From Gilliamella sp. wkB7 (lineage in GTDB: Bacteria; Pseudomonadota; Gammaproteobacteria; Enterobacterales; Orbaceae): a stretch of DNA of 64,000 bases. The stretch spans positions 1,426,001-1,490,000 of the forward strand of contig NZ_CM004509.1 in the NCBI RefSeq assembly GCF_001693435.1. Reading direction: 5' to 3'. How positions within the stretch are numbered: position 1 is the first letter of the stretch; the number at the start of each line of letters is the position of its first letter. Below, piece by piece: positions 47,425 through 57,142 of this stretch. The position numbers and the translations under genes were made by a program. The notes below the pieces were generated by a model. The model did no database searches. It was given only the letters and a program-made list of their open reading frames with translations, and was not told where the DNA came from.

Positions 47425-48138
47425 TTAAAGAATTTGACGCACTTCGTCAATACTAATTGAACCCAGTATTCCTAAATCTAGTAATACTTTATTGTTAACT
47501 TTGCTATTAATTACTCCATATACAACAGAGTAAGATAATGGTGTTGATGATACTTTTTGCCCATCGTAGCTGGCATTAATCGAAAACGTGTAGCTACCGT
47601 CTGGTGCCTTAGTTCCATCATTAAGTTCACCATCCCAAGTAAAAGAACTGACCCCAGCAGGAATCGAACCTAAATCGACCTCACGTACAACATTGCCATT
47701 TTCATCTTTTATGGTGACAACCACTGAATCAGCATCACGCATAAGTTCAAAGCCAAATGGTGTGGTAATGGTCTCTTTTTCCGTTTCTGACCCTTCGACA
47801 TCTGATGTGGCAACCAAAATTTTATTACCTGGAACCATGACACCTTTACCAATCATATTACTTGCATTGACGGATAGACTATCGTCAATTTGACCAGAAA
47901 CCATACCTAAAGTCGTATTCAGTCGTTCAATACCTGCTAATGTATTAATTTGAGCAAGTTGTGAGGTTAGCTGACTGTTGTCCATTGGATTGGTGGGATC
48001 TTGATTCTTCATTTGGGCAATAAGTAATGTTAAAAAATTATCTTGTAATTCCTGACTAGAGTTTCCATCAGATGTCCCTTTTCTGACTGGACTGGTCATA
48101 TTTGATGATTCTGACACTGCTACATTAGAAATACCCAT
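47425..48138 (-). CDS. flgD: Hook-capping scaffold protein FlgD
   Basis: FlgD is the scaffold for hook assembly. The 237 residues show the conserved N-terminal motif FLTLLIAQMKNQDPTNPMDN and a C-terminal Ig-like/Tudor-like domain (FTWDGELNDGTKAPDGSYTF). The length is close to E. coli (231). It lies 13 bases after flgC. Confidence 0.95.
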   Translation of the reverse strand: MGISNVAVSESSNMTSPVRKGTSDGNSSQELQDNFLTLLIAQMKNQDPTNPMDNSQLTSQLAQINTLAGIERLNTTLGMVSGQIDDSLSVNASNMIGKGVMVPGNKILVATSDVEGSETEKETITTPFGFELMRDADSVVVTIKDENGNVVREVDLGSIPAGVSSFTWDGELNDGTKAPDGSYTFSINASYDGQKVSSTPLSYSVVYGVINSKVNNKVLLDLGILGSISIDEVRQIL

Positions 48139-48151
48139 GAATTACATTCCT

Positions 48152-48556
48152 CTATTGCCCTAAAGTAAGGGTTTTTAGCATTAAACTTTTTGCTGTATTA
48201 ATCACTTCTACATTTGCTTGATAGCTACGAGATGCTGATATGGTATTAACCATTTCTGCCACTACATCAACATTTGGTTTTTGAATGTAACCTTTCTCGT
48301 CTGCTAAAGGATGATTTGGTTCATAAACTAAATTCATTGGTGCGGGATCTTCAATCACCTGTGATACCTTTACGCCGGCTATGCTATTTTGGTAACCTTT
48401 ATCATCAACTTGAAAAATCACTTGTTTAGCTCGATAAGCTTGACCTGAAGTACTCGTAATACTATCTGCATTGGCTAAATTGCTAGCACTGACATTCATA
48501 CGTTGAGTCTGAGCCATTAGTGCTGAACCGGAAATGGTAAAAATAGAAAAACTCAT
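48152..48556 (-). CDS. flgC: Flagellar proximal rod protein FlgC
   Basis: FlgC is a proximal rod protein. The 134 residues match the enteric length. The N terminus [20 protein letters not shown] with ASNLANADS and the C terminus [20 protein letters not shown] are typical. I chose ATG 48556 because AAGGA is correctly spaced; a GTG directly upstream at 48559 is less likely. It starts 5 bases after flgB. Confidence 0.95.
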   Translation of the reverse strand: MSFSIFTISGSALMAQTQRMNVSASNLANADSITSTSGQAYRAKQVIFQVDDKGYQNSIAGVKVSQVIEDPAPMNLVYEPNHPLADEKGYIQKPNVDVVAEMVNTISASRSYQANVEVINTAKSLMLKTLTLGQ

Positions 48557-48561
48557 CACAA

Positions 48562-48972
48562 TTATCCTTGCTGTAATACTGACATCACATTTTTAAATTG
48601 TTCACTTAAAAAAGTAAGGTTACTTTGATAGTGAATACTATTATCTATAAACGCTGTACGCTCTTGATCCATCTCTACAGTGTTACCATCCGCTGAAACT
48701 TGATAGGGTATTCGATACAGTAGATTTTGATTTATAGTCATTGGATTTGACACTTGAATATGATGATTAGAGGTAGTACGAAGTGCGATATTATTAGCAT
48801 TACTTTGATTTTTTAAGGCTTTATTTAATTCCACTTTAAAATCAATATCTCGAGCTTGATAATTAGGTGTATCACTATTAGCTATATTGGCCGCTAATAT
48901 ATTTTGCCGCGTTTCACGCACATTGAGTGCCTGACTGTGAAAATGAACCCAGTTATCCAATTTATCAAACAT
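48562..48972 (-). CDS. flgB: Flagellar proximal rod protein FlgB
   Basis: FlgB is the most proximal rod protein. The 136 residues match E. coli (138). The motif [35 protein letters not shown] and the C-terminal [20 protein letters not shown] support the call. It is the first gene of the nine-gene flg operon and is divergent from flgA, as in enteric bacteria. Confidence 0.95.
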   Translation of the reverse strand: MFDKLDNWVHFHSQALNVRETRQNILAANIANSDTPNYQARDIDFKVELNKALKNQSNANNIALRTTSNHHIQVSNPMTINQNLLYRIPYQVSADGNTVEMDQERTAFIDNSIHYQSNLTFLSEQFKNVMSVLQQG

Positions 48973-49126
48973 AAAATCACCCTAATTTTTTTTGATAAAA
49001 AAGATTTTAAGTGAAGCTAAAAAAAATCATCCTACAAATAACGGTTAAAATTGTCCTTATTTCAACATTCAGACTTTTAATGCATAAAGTAGAATTTACT
49101 TAATAAATAATTTAGAAAAAATAAGA

Positions 49127-49786
49127 ATGATTACAATCGTGAAATTAATAATCGGTATGTTTATACTATTTAGCTGCCATATCGTGTTAGCTAACCCGCT
49201 TAGCAAACAGGTTAAAGATCTCATCGCGCAGCAATTTAGCCATAAACCAGAAGCGATAACTATTGGCTATACCAATGATATTCCTAAATTAAGTTGTGAC
49301 ACCCCCACCTTATCTTTACTCAATAAAAATAAGCCATGGGGCAATATGACCATCAGTGTGCAATGTGATAATAAAAAAAGGTTTATGCAAATTTATGTTG
49401 CCGTTAGCGGACATTATCTTATCGCCAAACAACCCATCACAGCAGGCTCAGTTATCACTGAAGATTTGCTAGATTTAAAATTTGGTTGGTTAGATAAACT
49501 TCCCTCTTCAGTGATTTTGAATAAATCCGATGCCATCAATCATATTGCTTCACGCAATATTAATCAGAATGAAACCATAAAAACGGCAATACTCCAAAAA
49601 AATTGGTTGGTTAAAGTTGGTCAAATGGTTAAGGTTATTATTGATGGCGAAGATTACCAAGTAACGACAAATGGTAAAGCACTCAATAATGCCATATTAG
49701 ACGATAAAATCAGTGTTAAACTTGATTCCGGTAATATTATTGAGGGAATATTAACAAACCAAGGTGTAATAATTTTCAACAAATAA
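49127..49786 (+). CDS. flgA: P-ring assembly chaperone FlgA
   Basis: FlgA is the periplasmic chaperone for P-ring assembly. The 219 residues start with a signal peptide (MITIVKLIIGMFILFSCHIV, cleavage near LAN) and have a C-terminal SAF domain (QPITAGSVITEDLLDLKFGW; VGQMVKVIIDGEDYQVTTNG). The length matches E. coli (219). It lies upstream of flgMN and divergent from flgB. Confidence 0.92.
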   Translation: MITIVKLIIGMFILFSCHIVLANPLSKQVKDLIAQQFSHKPEAITIGYTNDIPKLSCDTPTLSLLNKNKPWGNMTISVQCDNKKRFMQIYVAVSGHYLIAKQPITAGSVITEDLLDLKFGWLDKLPSSVILNKSDAINHIASRNINQNETIKTAILQKNWLVKVGQMVKVIIDGEDYQVTTNGKALNNAILDDKISVKLDSGNIIEGILTNQGVIIFNK

Positions 49787-49789
49787 TAT

Positions 49790-49816
49790 TAATGATTTTT
49801 CTATTATTGCCGATAA
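49790..49816 (+). promoter_or_regulatory. Sigma-28 promoter of flgMN
   Basis: TAATGATT (49790-49797), an 11-base spacer and a perfect GCCGATAA (49809-49816) match the FliA consensus at 14 of 16 positions, 50 bases before flgM. The -10 region also lies in a short CTATTAT/ATAATAG stem (49801-49819). Confidence 0.85.
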
Positions 49817-49865
49817 TAGGACTAAACAAATTACATAAAAACGTAAATATGATTAAAGGTACTTT

Positions 49866-50165
49866 ATGAGCATTGATGCAACAAAATCTATTACCGCCAT
49901 ATCAGGACTTATTAGTCGTGATGCAATTACTGAGCAACAAAAAAATCAGACAACGGTAATACCAGCCCAAAATGATACCAAAGTAAGTGCTAATGTGAAC
50001 CTATCACAAAATGCAGTGACACTATTACGCACAACTAACAATGATATTGACGTAAAAAAAATAGAAAAAATAAAACAAGCCATTGCCGATGGTTCATTAG
50101 TGATTGATTCACAAAAAATTGCTAAAGAACTTATTAAGCAAATGCTACAAAACATTGAAAGCTAA
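49866..50165 (+). CDS. flgM: Anti-sigma-28 factor FlgM
   Basis: FlgM holds FliA inactive until it is exported through the finished hook. The 99 residues have a disordered polar N-terminal half and C-terminal helices (VKKIEKIKQAIADGSLVIDS, QKIAKELIKQML) that bind sigma-28. The length matches E. coli (97). AAAGG precedes the ATG. Its sigma-28 promoter restores the FlgM-FliA feedback loop known from Salmonella. Confidence 0.94.
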   Translation: MSIDATKSITAISGLISRDAITEQQKNQTTVIPAQNDTKVSANVNLSQNAVTLLRTTNNDIDVKKIEKIKQAIADGSLVIDSQKIAKELIKQMLQNIES

Positions 50166-50187
50166 TGAAAATTTAAGGAATATAAAC

Positions 50188-50622
50188 ATGTTAGAATTAG
50201 AGAATATTTTAAATAACGTAACAGAAATGTTACAAACTCTCTCTGAAATTCTGCAAACAGAGCAACAAATACTGATTGATAATAAGTTAATCAATCAATT
50301 ACCTGATATTATCGATAGAAAAAGTCAGTTACTTATTGAGTTAAAATTATTGGATGAAAAACGAGTTAAATTAAGCCAAAAACTGAATATGCAACCACCT
50401 TATAGTGAAAATCCAACGGTTGCTGCTCAATGGCAATCAATTACCGATACCACCAAGTTATTGGCAAACATTAATCGTGATAATGGTTTGATTATTGAAA
50501 ATCGAATGAACATGACAGAACAATCAATCAATTATCTTAAAAATTTAAATAATCCAGCTGTTTACACAAATAATGGCTATCAGCAAACCGAAGTTATTTC
50601 ATCCAAAAGGGCGAAAGTTTAA
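50188..50622 (+). CDS. flgN: Flagellar chaperone FlgN
   Basis: FlgN is the export chaperone for FlgK and FlgL. The 144 residues are helical (LENILNNVTEMLQTLSEILQ to MTEQSINYLKNLNNPAVYTN), matching E. coli FlgN (138). ATG 50188 is preceded by AAGGA (50174-50178); an upstream in-frame start at 50104 would lie inside flgM. It follows flgM after 22 bases. Confidence 0.9.
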   Translation: MLELENILNNVTEMLQTLSEILQTEQQILIDNKLINQLPDIIDRKSQLLIELKLLDEKRVKLSQKLNMQPPYSENPTVAAQWQSITDTTKLLANINRDNGLIIENRMNMTEQSINYLKNLNNPAVYTNNGYQQTEVISSKRAKV

Positions 50623-50723
50623 AATTATAAGAAACAAACTATTGATATTAAAAACCATTAAACGAGATAAATACCCCATAAATCATCGCCTTTTCAAAGC
50701 AATAATTCTTTAGTAAAAAGTTC

Positions 50724-50758
50724 ATACTGTTAACATTAAAAAACGCGTTTAACAGTAT
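50724..50758 (+). terminator. Hairpin between flgN and flhB
   Basis: ATACTGTTAA and TTAACAGTAT form a 10-bp stem with a 15-base loop, followed by a T-rich stretch. It ends 15 bases before flhB, so it may be a terminator for flgMN or a leader structure for flhB. Confidence 0.5.
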
Positions 50759-50773
50759 AATTTTATTTTCGCC

Positions 50774-51904
50774 ATGGCTAATGATAGTGATCAAGATAAA
50801 AGCGAACAACCCACGGATAGCAAAATAAAAAAGGCTAAGGAAAAGGGGCAAATACCACGATCTCGAGAATTAACTTCGCTGTTTATTCTGTTAATAGGTA
50901 TTTCACTACTTTTAGTAATGGGACCTTATACCATTAATCAATTGATCACCATTATAAAAATGGCGATCAAAGTATCACACTCACCAAAAGATGACTCATT
51001 AACTACTTTATATTTAGTTAATTTGGTCACAGCGGGTATTTGGTCTATTGTGCCAATTCTTATAGGATTGGTTATTACAGCCATATTTGCTCCCCTTGCT
51101 ATCGGGGGGTTACTTTTTAGCCTGCAATCAATTAAACCAAATTTTTCAAAACTCAACCCTATTGCTGGGTTTGGTCGGCTATTTAGTATTAGAATTTTTT
51201 CGGAACTACTTAAAAGCGTACTTAAAGTTATATTGATTGCAACAACAGTTGCCCTATTTTTGTTACATTATTTTCCAAATATACTTTCTTTGCCCAATAT
51301 GTATTTACATCATGCATTAACCAATGCAATACAGTTAATCATTATTTGTGGAATATTAAGTGTATTATCTTTAATACCAATGGTGGGATTTGATATTTTT
51401 TATCAAATTTGGAGTAATTTAAAAAAATTAAAAATGTCCAAACAGGAGATAAAAGATGAGTTTAAAGAACAAGAAGGTGATCCGCAAATAAAAGGACGCA
51501 TTCGACAAATGCAACAAGCGATAGCCAGACGTCGAATGATGAAAGATGTCACAAAAGCCAATGTTATCGTAACTAATCCAACCCATTACGCTGTTGCCCT
51601 GCAATATGATGAAAAAATCATGGCAGCACCAAAATTATTGGCGAAAGGTACGGACAAAATTGCTCAACGTATTAAAGAAATAGCAAGCGAACATAATATT
51701 CCTTTATTAGAAGCACCGCCATTAGCTCGTGCTTTATATCATCATGGTGAAATTGGCGAAACGATTCCAACCGAGCTCTATACCGCTGTCGCACAAATTT
51801 TAGCTTGGGTATATCAGTTAAAACGTTGGCATAAATATGGTGGTGATAAGCCATTAGCGCCGAATAATTTACCTGTACCTGAATCGCTATCCGAAAATAA
51901 ATAA
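50774..51904 (+). CDS. flhB: Flagellar export switch protein FlhB
   Basis: FlhB sets the substrate specificity of export and cleaves itself at NPTH when the hook is complete. The 376 residues show the N-terminal DQDKSEQPTDSKIKKAKEKG, four membrane segments and the intact NPTH in VTNPTHYAVALQYDEKI. No strong Shine-Dalgarno is seen before the ATG. In enterics flhB follows cheZ; here it follows flgN. Confidence 0.95.
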   Translation: MANDSDQDKSEQPTDSKIKKAKEKGQIPRSRELTSLFILLIGISLLLVMGPYTINQLITIIKMAIKVSHSPKDDSLTTLYLVNLVTAGIWSIVPILIGLVITAIFAPLAIGGLLFSLQSIKPNFSKLNPIAGFGRLFSIRIFSELLKSVLKVILIATTVALFLLHYFPNILSLPNMYLHHALTNAIQLIIICGILSVLSLIPMVGFDIFYQIWSNLKKLKMSKQEIKDEFKEQEGDPQIKGRIRQMQQAIARRRMMKDVTKANVIVTNPTHYAVALQYDEKIMAAPKLLAKGTDKIAQRIKEIASEHNIPLLEAPPLARALYHHGEIGETIPTELYTAVAQILAWVYQLKRWHKYGGDKPLAPNNLPVPESLSENK

Positions 51905-51921
51905 CAGTAATTACTAATTTT

Positions 51922-54012
51922 ATGATTAAATCAAAGCTACAAACGTTATTATCATTTAATAATTTAAAAAACGGTCAATATCAAATTTTAGCAGGACCAA
52001 TACTTATATTATTGATTCTGTCGATGATGGTATTACCTTTGCCAGCGTTTATTTTAGATCTCTTTTTTACATTTAATATTGCCTTATCCATTATTATTTT
52101 AATTGTAGCTTTATTCACTAAAAGAGTGCTTGATTTTGCGGCATTTCCAACGGTTTTATTATTTGCCACTTTATTGCGCTTATCGCTTAATGTTGCCTCG
52201 ACACGAGTAGTATTATTAAAAGGTCATACGGGTAGTGATGCCGCAGGACGAGTGATTGAAGCGTTCGGTCATTTTTTAGTTGGCGGAAATTTTGCAATTG
52301 GTATCGTGGTCTTTATTATTCTGGTCATCATTAACTTCATGGTTATTACCAAAGGTGCAGGGCGAATTGCTGAAGTGGGCGCTCGCTTTGCATTAGATGG
52401 TATGCCGGGTAAACAAATGGCCATTGATGCGGATCTTAATGCTGGGTTAATCGGTGAAGATGAAGCTAAAGCACGAAGAGCAGAAGTGACCCAAGAAGCC
52501 GATTTTTACGGCTCAATGGATGGTGCCAGTAAATTTGTTCGCGGTGATGCTATTGCGGGTTTGCTCATTATGGCAATTACCATTATTGGTGGCTTATTAG
52601 TAGGTGTTATGCAACATGGCATGACCTTTGCTGATGCAAGCCATACTTATGTGTTATTAACAATTGGTGATGGCTTAGTTGCACAGATCCCATCATTAAT
52701 TATTTCAACCGCAGCAGGTGTTATTGTTACTCGAGTCAGCTCACAAGATAGCATCAGTGAGCAAATGCTTAACCAGCTATTTAATAGCCCTAAGGTGTTA
52801 ATTTTAACAGCGGTTGTAATTGGTTTACTTGGATTGATTCCAGGCATGCCCAATATTGTATTTTTAATGTTCACAGGTTTTTTAACCGTACTGGCATGGT
52901 GGCTAAACAAACATAAAAGTGCTGAACCGCAAAACACCACAAAAGCCACAGAGGTCCCCGCAACTGCACCAGCAAATTTAGAAGCAACATGGTCAGATGT
53001 AAATATTGAAGATATTTTAGCTATGGAAGTCGGATATGGACTTATCCCAATGGTCGATCAAACACAGAACGGCGAATTATTGGGTAAAATTCGTAGTTTA
53101 CGCAAAAAATTTGCTCAAACACTCGGCTTTTTACCGCCTCAAGTGCATATTCGCGATAATCTTTCATTAGCGCCCTATCAATATAAAATCTTTATCAAAG
53201 GCGGTGAGATTGGGAAAGGTGAAATTGTTAATAACAAATGGTTAGCCATTAATCCCGGTAATGTAACTGAAACCATTAAAGGCACACCAACTACCGAACC
53301 TGCTTTTGGATTGCCTGCTGTTTGGATCGATAAAAACGATAAAGAAAATGCGCAAATATTAGGTTATACCGTTGTTGATACCAGTACCATGATTGCAACG
53401 CACTTTAATCACTTGTTACAACAATTTGCGAGTGATTTACTTGGTCGATTAGAAACTCAAGAACTACTCGATCGAATTAAGCAAGAAGTACCGAAACTTG
53501 TTGAAGATTTTATTCCTGGCGTTATAACCTTAACAACGTTTCATAAAATATTGCAAAATTTGATTGCTGAAAAAGTCTCTATTCGTGATATGCGCACTAT
53601 TATAGAAACCATTTGTGAACATGCACCCACTCAGAATGATGCTTACCAATTACTTAGCATGATCAGAATTGCTTTAGGACGTGTCATCACACAACAATGG
53701 TTTTCTGATAGTGAGCAAATCAATGTAATCTGTTTAAATGTCAATTTAGAACGATTGTTATTGCAAACGCTACAAAATACCAGTAACTTCGAGCCTGGGT
53801 TAGCAGAACATATCATTCAACAACTACAACAAGCCCTTCATCAACAAGAAGCAATTGGTGCTCCGCCTGTTTTATTGGTTAATCACTCATTACGAGCAAT
53901 GCTTGCACAATTTTTAAGACCTAATTTTCCTCAATTAGTGGTATTGTCAAATTTAGAAATTCCGAATAATCGAGAGATCAAAGTAACCTGTCAAATTGGA
54001 AGCGAAACGTAA
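51922..54012 (+). CDS. flhA: Flagellar export gate protein FlhA
   Basis: FlhA is the proton-coupled export gate with a large cytoplasmic docking domain. The 696 residues match E. coli (692). The FHIPEP-type motif region is seen in FALDGMPGKQMAIDADLNAG and GSMDGASKFVRGDAIAGLL. The cytoplasmic domain runs from about 360 onward. It starts 17 bases after flhB. No flhE follows; the next gene is on the other strand. Confidence 0.95.
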   Translation: MIKSKLQTLLSFNNLKNGQYQILAGPILILLILSMMVLPLPAFILDLFFTFNIALSIIILIVALFTKRVLDFAAFPTVLLFATLLRLSLNVASTRVVLLKGHTGSDAAGRVIEAFGHFLVGGNFAIGIVVFIILVIINFMVITKGAGRIAEVGARFALDGMPGKQMAIDADLNAGLIGEDEAKARRAEVTQEADFYGSMDGASKFVRGDAIAGLLIMAITIIGGLLVGVMQHGMTFADASHTYVLLTIGDGLVAQIPSLIISTAAGVIVTRVSSQDSISEQMLNQLFNSPKVLILTAVVIGLLGLIPGMPNIVFLMFTGFLTVLAWWLNKHKSAEPQNTTKATEVPATAPANLEATWSDVNIEDILAMEVGYGLIPMVDQTQNGELLGKIRSLRKKFAQTLGFLPPQVHIRDNLSLAPYQYKIFIKGGEIGKGEIVNNKWLAINPGNVTETIKGTPTTEPAFGLPAVWIDKNDKENAQILGYTVVDTSTMIATHFNHLLQQFASDLLGRLETQELLDRIKQEVPKLVEDFIPGVITLTTFHKILQNLIAEKVSIRDMRTIIETICEHAPTQNDAYQLLSMIRIALGRVITQQWFSDSEQINVICLNVNLERLLLQTLQNTSNFEPGLAEHIIQQLQQALHQQEAIGAPPVLLVNHSLRAMLAQFLRPNFPQLVVLSNLEIPNNREIKVTCQIGSET

Positions 54013-54062
54013 TATAAAAATAGGACATTTAAAGATCAGTTTTGCTTGCCATTTTAAACTCT

Positions 54063-55445
54063 CTATCTCTTTTCAAAGATTGTCCCTTTTTTGAAAAGAG
54101 ATTGCTTAAACGCGTATTTGGTTAATAAGATATAACTTATTCCACCAACAAAAAAACCGACAACCCACGATAAACTCACTTCATAAAATGCCGCTGCAGA
54201 ACCAATCAGCATCGCTAAAATAGCAGCAGGGTTATAACCTGCAAACTGACCTTTATTATCGTATAAGGCATTTATATTAATTTGTTGATGACGTAATAAA
54301 TAATATTCCACCAATAGTATTGCAACAATGGGACCCAAAAATGCGGAATAAATTAGAATAAATAATCCTAATCCTTGTGCTGATGTATCTTGCACTAAAA
54401 TCCAAGGGAAAGAAGCAATAGCTAATAACCCCGTAATTGTTACCGCTAATTTATAATTGGCTTTAGTTAGCAGAGTAATCACATAGGCTGGAGGAATAAT
54501 GTTAGCGACAATATTTACCGCAATGGTACCTAACACAATAAAAGTTGATACGATCAGAGTGATATAGGCGTTATCGACCACAATTGCAAAGGCTTTCACT
54601 GGATTGGAGTTACCTGTGACAGACGCCAACATCACCCCAATAGTAATAATAAATCCATAAGCAATAAAAATCGGTAGAAAATAGAGTAATCCTCTTTTAC
54701 GATTGCTAAAGCCTGATTTAAGTTCTCTAGAATAATCAGCCGCACTAAGAAAAATCGCTGCATAGTTACCTAAAAACATCATAATAAAGCCATAAAAAGG
54801 CAGTCCCCAAGTTCCTTCAGGTTTTACCCATTTATCTATAATAATAGCTTGATGATTATTGAGTAATATAATAAAGACATAAATTAATGCACAAATAATA
54901 ACCACTGAAATTAAGGTTTCAACCCACTTTATGGCATGGAATCCATAGAGCGAGAGGGCGATTTGGAAAAACTGCAAAATAAGAAAACAGATAAATACCT
55001 GATTAAATTCACCATTAGACAATATTTTAATAATTTCATTAAGCGCTGTTGCACCAATCCAGCTTTGAAAGCCATACCAGACAATAGCAGGAATACCACG
55101 TAGCAACGATGAGATAATGGCTCCTTTTATTCCAAATGACATTCGCAGTTGCACAACATAAGGAATTCCAGTGCGATACCCTAACCGATCATTAAAGACA
55201 AAAATTGTGGTAATAATTAATATTGCTATGAACGTTGCAGCGAAAGTTTGAAAAATATTCATCTTAGCAACGCCCGCAACGACCAAACTTGCACCTAAAG
55301 TCATATTACCCAAATTCATACCATCACCGATCCACATAAACGCATAGGTAAAACAATTCATGGTTCGATCTCTGTTGTCTTTAGGTAGTAATGATCTGTC
55401 AATGGTTAGTGAGTCAGATGATGACTGCTTTGTGTGATTTTTCAT
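54063..55445 (-). CDS. NCS1-family allantoin permease (AllP/YbbW-like)
   Basis: A 460-residue NCS1 nucleobase/allantoin transporter with about 12 membrane segments. Conserved motifs include CFTYAFMWIGDGMNLGNMTL near the N terminus and FLSAADYSRELKSGFSNR in the middle. The neighbour directly upstream, 45 bases away, is allantoinase, so allantoin is the favoured substrate. Hydantoin or cytosine transport is possible. The C terminus is convergent with flhA, separated by 50 bases without an obvious terminator. Confidence 0.82.
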   Translation of the reverse strand: MKNHTKQSSSDSLTIDRSLLPKDNRDRTMNCFTYAFMWIGDGMNLGNMTLGASLVVAGVAKMNIFQTFAATFIAILIITTIFVFNDRLGYRTGIPYVVQLRMSFGIKGAIISSLLRGIPAIVWYGFQSWIGATALNEIIKILSNGEFNQVFICFLILQFFQIALSLYGFHAIKWVETLISVVIICALIYVFIILLNNHQAIIIDKWVKPEGTWGLPFYGFIMMFLGNYAAIFLSAADYSRELKSGFSNRKRGLLYFLPIFIAYGFIITIGVMLASVTGNSNPVKAFAIVVDNAYITLIVSTFIVLGTIAVNIVANIIPPAYVITLLTKANYKLAVTITGLLAIASFPWILVQDTSAQGLGLFILIYSAFLGPIVAILLVEYYLLRHQQININALYDNKGQFAGYNPAAILAMLIGSAAAFYEVSLSWVVGFFVGGISYILLTKYAFKQSLFKKGTIFEKR

Positions 55446-55490
55446 AATTCTATCCCTTAATTTCCTGATTTTTTTATTATGTTTTTATGA

Positions 55491-56858
55491 TTAGCGGCGA
55501 ATAAATGTACCTCTCGGTGTTAAATCAATACCAGAATCAATCTGATAAATGGTCTTTCCACGTAACAATGTTTGAATGACTTGTGCACCAATTTTCCTAC
55601 CCACATAAGGACTAAATTTATTCCGATATTCAAGATCTTGTTCTTTTAATACATAGTGTGAATGAGGTTTTATAAAGATGAGATCGGCATCTTTACCAAT
55701 TTGAATTGATCCCTTAGTGGGTAAATTGTATCGTTCGGCTGGATTTTTGGCGATGATATCAGCAAATTGCTTTAATGACATCCCACGTTTTTGTACCGCT
55801 TCATCAAAAAAGATATCCACATTATTTTGAACACCAGAAATTCCGCCCCAAGCATCAAACGCATTGGTTTTATTTTTTAAGTCATAAGTACAAGGTGAAT
55901 GATCGGATACGGCGGTAATAATGTGTCCAGCAAAAAGGTATTTCCATAATCCGTCTTGAGCTTGCTGATCGCGGATTGGCGGTGAACATTTCGCAATGGG
56001 CCCAATCGCGTCTAACTGATCGGTAGTAAAATAGAGATAATGGATACACGTTTCACACGTCACATTCACACCTTCTTGACGAGCTTTGATCACTTCCTCA
56101 ACCCCTTCGGGGCAAGCCACATGGCAAATGTGAATCGGGCAGCCCGTTTGCTTAGCAAAAAAGATGGCTCGGCGAATGGCTTCGACTTCAGTAAATACCG
56201 GACGAGTTGCTACATATTGTGATAATTTGCTTTCCCCTCGTGCTTTGGCTTGTTGCCCTAATATATCTGTAATAGCTGCATTTTCTGCATGGATGGCTAA
56301 CACTTTACCTGTCTTAGCAATTTGACGCATCCCTTCCCACAATGCATAATCATTTACATTAGCAAAATCGCCGTCAAGATTTGGATCGCCACAGGTCGCC
56401 ATAAAGCATTTAAAGGCAGCGACGCCTTCTTCAACTTGTTCTGCAATACCATTATTGGTTAAGTTGTAAGGAACTAGGCCACCATAAGAAGCAACATCGA
56501 CATAAAGTTTTCCGTTCCCTGCAGCATATTTTTGACGAAGTGTTTCACCGCTCGTCGTAGCAGGAAGTTGATTAAGTGGCATTTCAACAAAGGTAGTAAC
56601 ACCTCCTTTTGCACATGCTTTAGTCCCTGTGACATAGCCTTCCCATTCATGACGAACACCACCAGGTTCACTAATATGCACATGAACATCAACCATGCCA
56701 GGACTAACAATTAAACCTTGAGCATCAATAGTTTGATCGGCTTGCCCCAAATCAGGGCCAATAGCAGCAATTTTGCCATTTTTTATGGCAATGTCGGTAT
56801 GTGTTTCACCAGATTCGAGAATGACAATTCCATTTTTTATGATTACATCGTATTGCAT
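55491..56858 (-). CDS. allB: Allantoinase AllB
   Basis: AllB is a metal-dependent cyclic amidohydrolase that opens allantoin to allantoate. The 455 residues match E. coli AllB (453). The metal ligands are in DVHVHISEPG, the carbamylated-Lys region is VAAFKCFMATCGDPN, and further His/Asp ligands are seen in LAIHAENAAI, IHICHVACPEGVE and AVSDHSPCTYDLK. NQLPATTSGE follows the allantoinase pattern. No allantoate amidohydrolase or ureidoglycolate genes are nearby. It is the first gene of the allB-permease pair. The 346-base upstream gap holds only A/T-rich sequence, a GCATCAC/GTGATGC pair (56971-57009) and the 57143-57192 inverted repeat. Confidence 0.9.
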   Translation of the reverse strand: MQYDVIIKNGIVILESGETHTDIAIKNGKIAAIGPDLGQADQTIDAQGLIVSPGMVDVHVHISEPGGVRHEWEGYVTGTKACAKGGVTTFVEMPLNQLPATTSGETLRQKYAAGNGKLYVDVASYGGLVPYNLTNNGIAEQVEEGVAAFKCFMATCGDPNLDGDFANVNDYALWEGMRQIAKTGKVLAIHAENAAITDILGQQAKARGESKLSQYVATRPVFTEVEAIRRAIFFAKQTGCPIHICHVACPEGVEEVIKARQEGVNVTCETCIHYLYFTTDQLDAIGPIAKCSPPIRDQQAQDGLWKYLFAGHIITAVSDHSPCTYDLKNKTNAFDAWGGISGVQNNVDIFFDEAVQKRGMSLKQFADIIAKNPAERYNLPTKGSIQIGKDADLIFIKPHSHYVLKEQDLEYRNKFSPYVGRKIGAQVIQTLLRGKTIYQIDSGIDLTPRGTFIRR

Positions 56859-57142
56859 AACAGTTTTCCCAAATTAAATAACAACAAATCAGAAACAGTA
56901 CAATTAATACAATTTTGAAAAATTAATAAGAATCTAAATGCAATTAGCATGCCAATGAATCAAGTATTAAGCATCACGATGATGGTTTGATAATTTCGAT
57001 TAGTGATGCACTAAAATGATCCAACGACAAGTATCTACAATTCTTTTTGCTACATTTTTGGTTATTAGAATTAGATTTGATATTAGATTCAGAATGGATA
57101 AAAGTCATCAAAAATTTTTGATATTTGCGGATTAAATTAATC

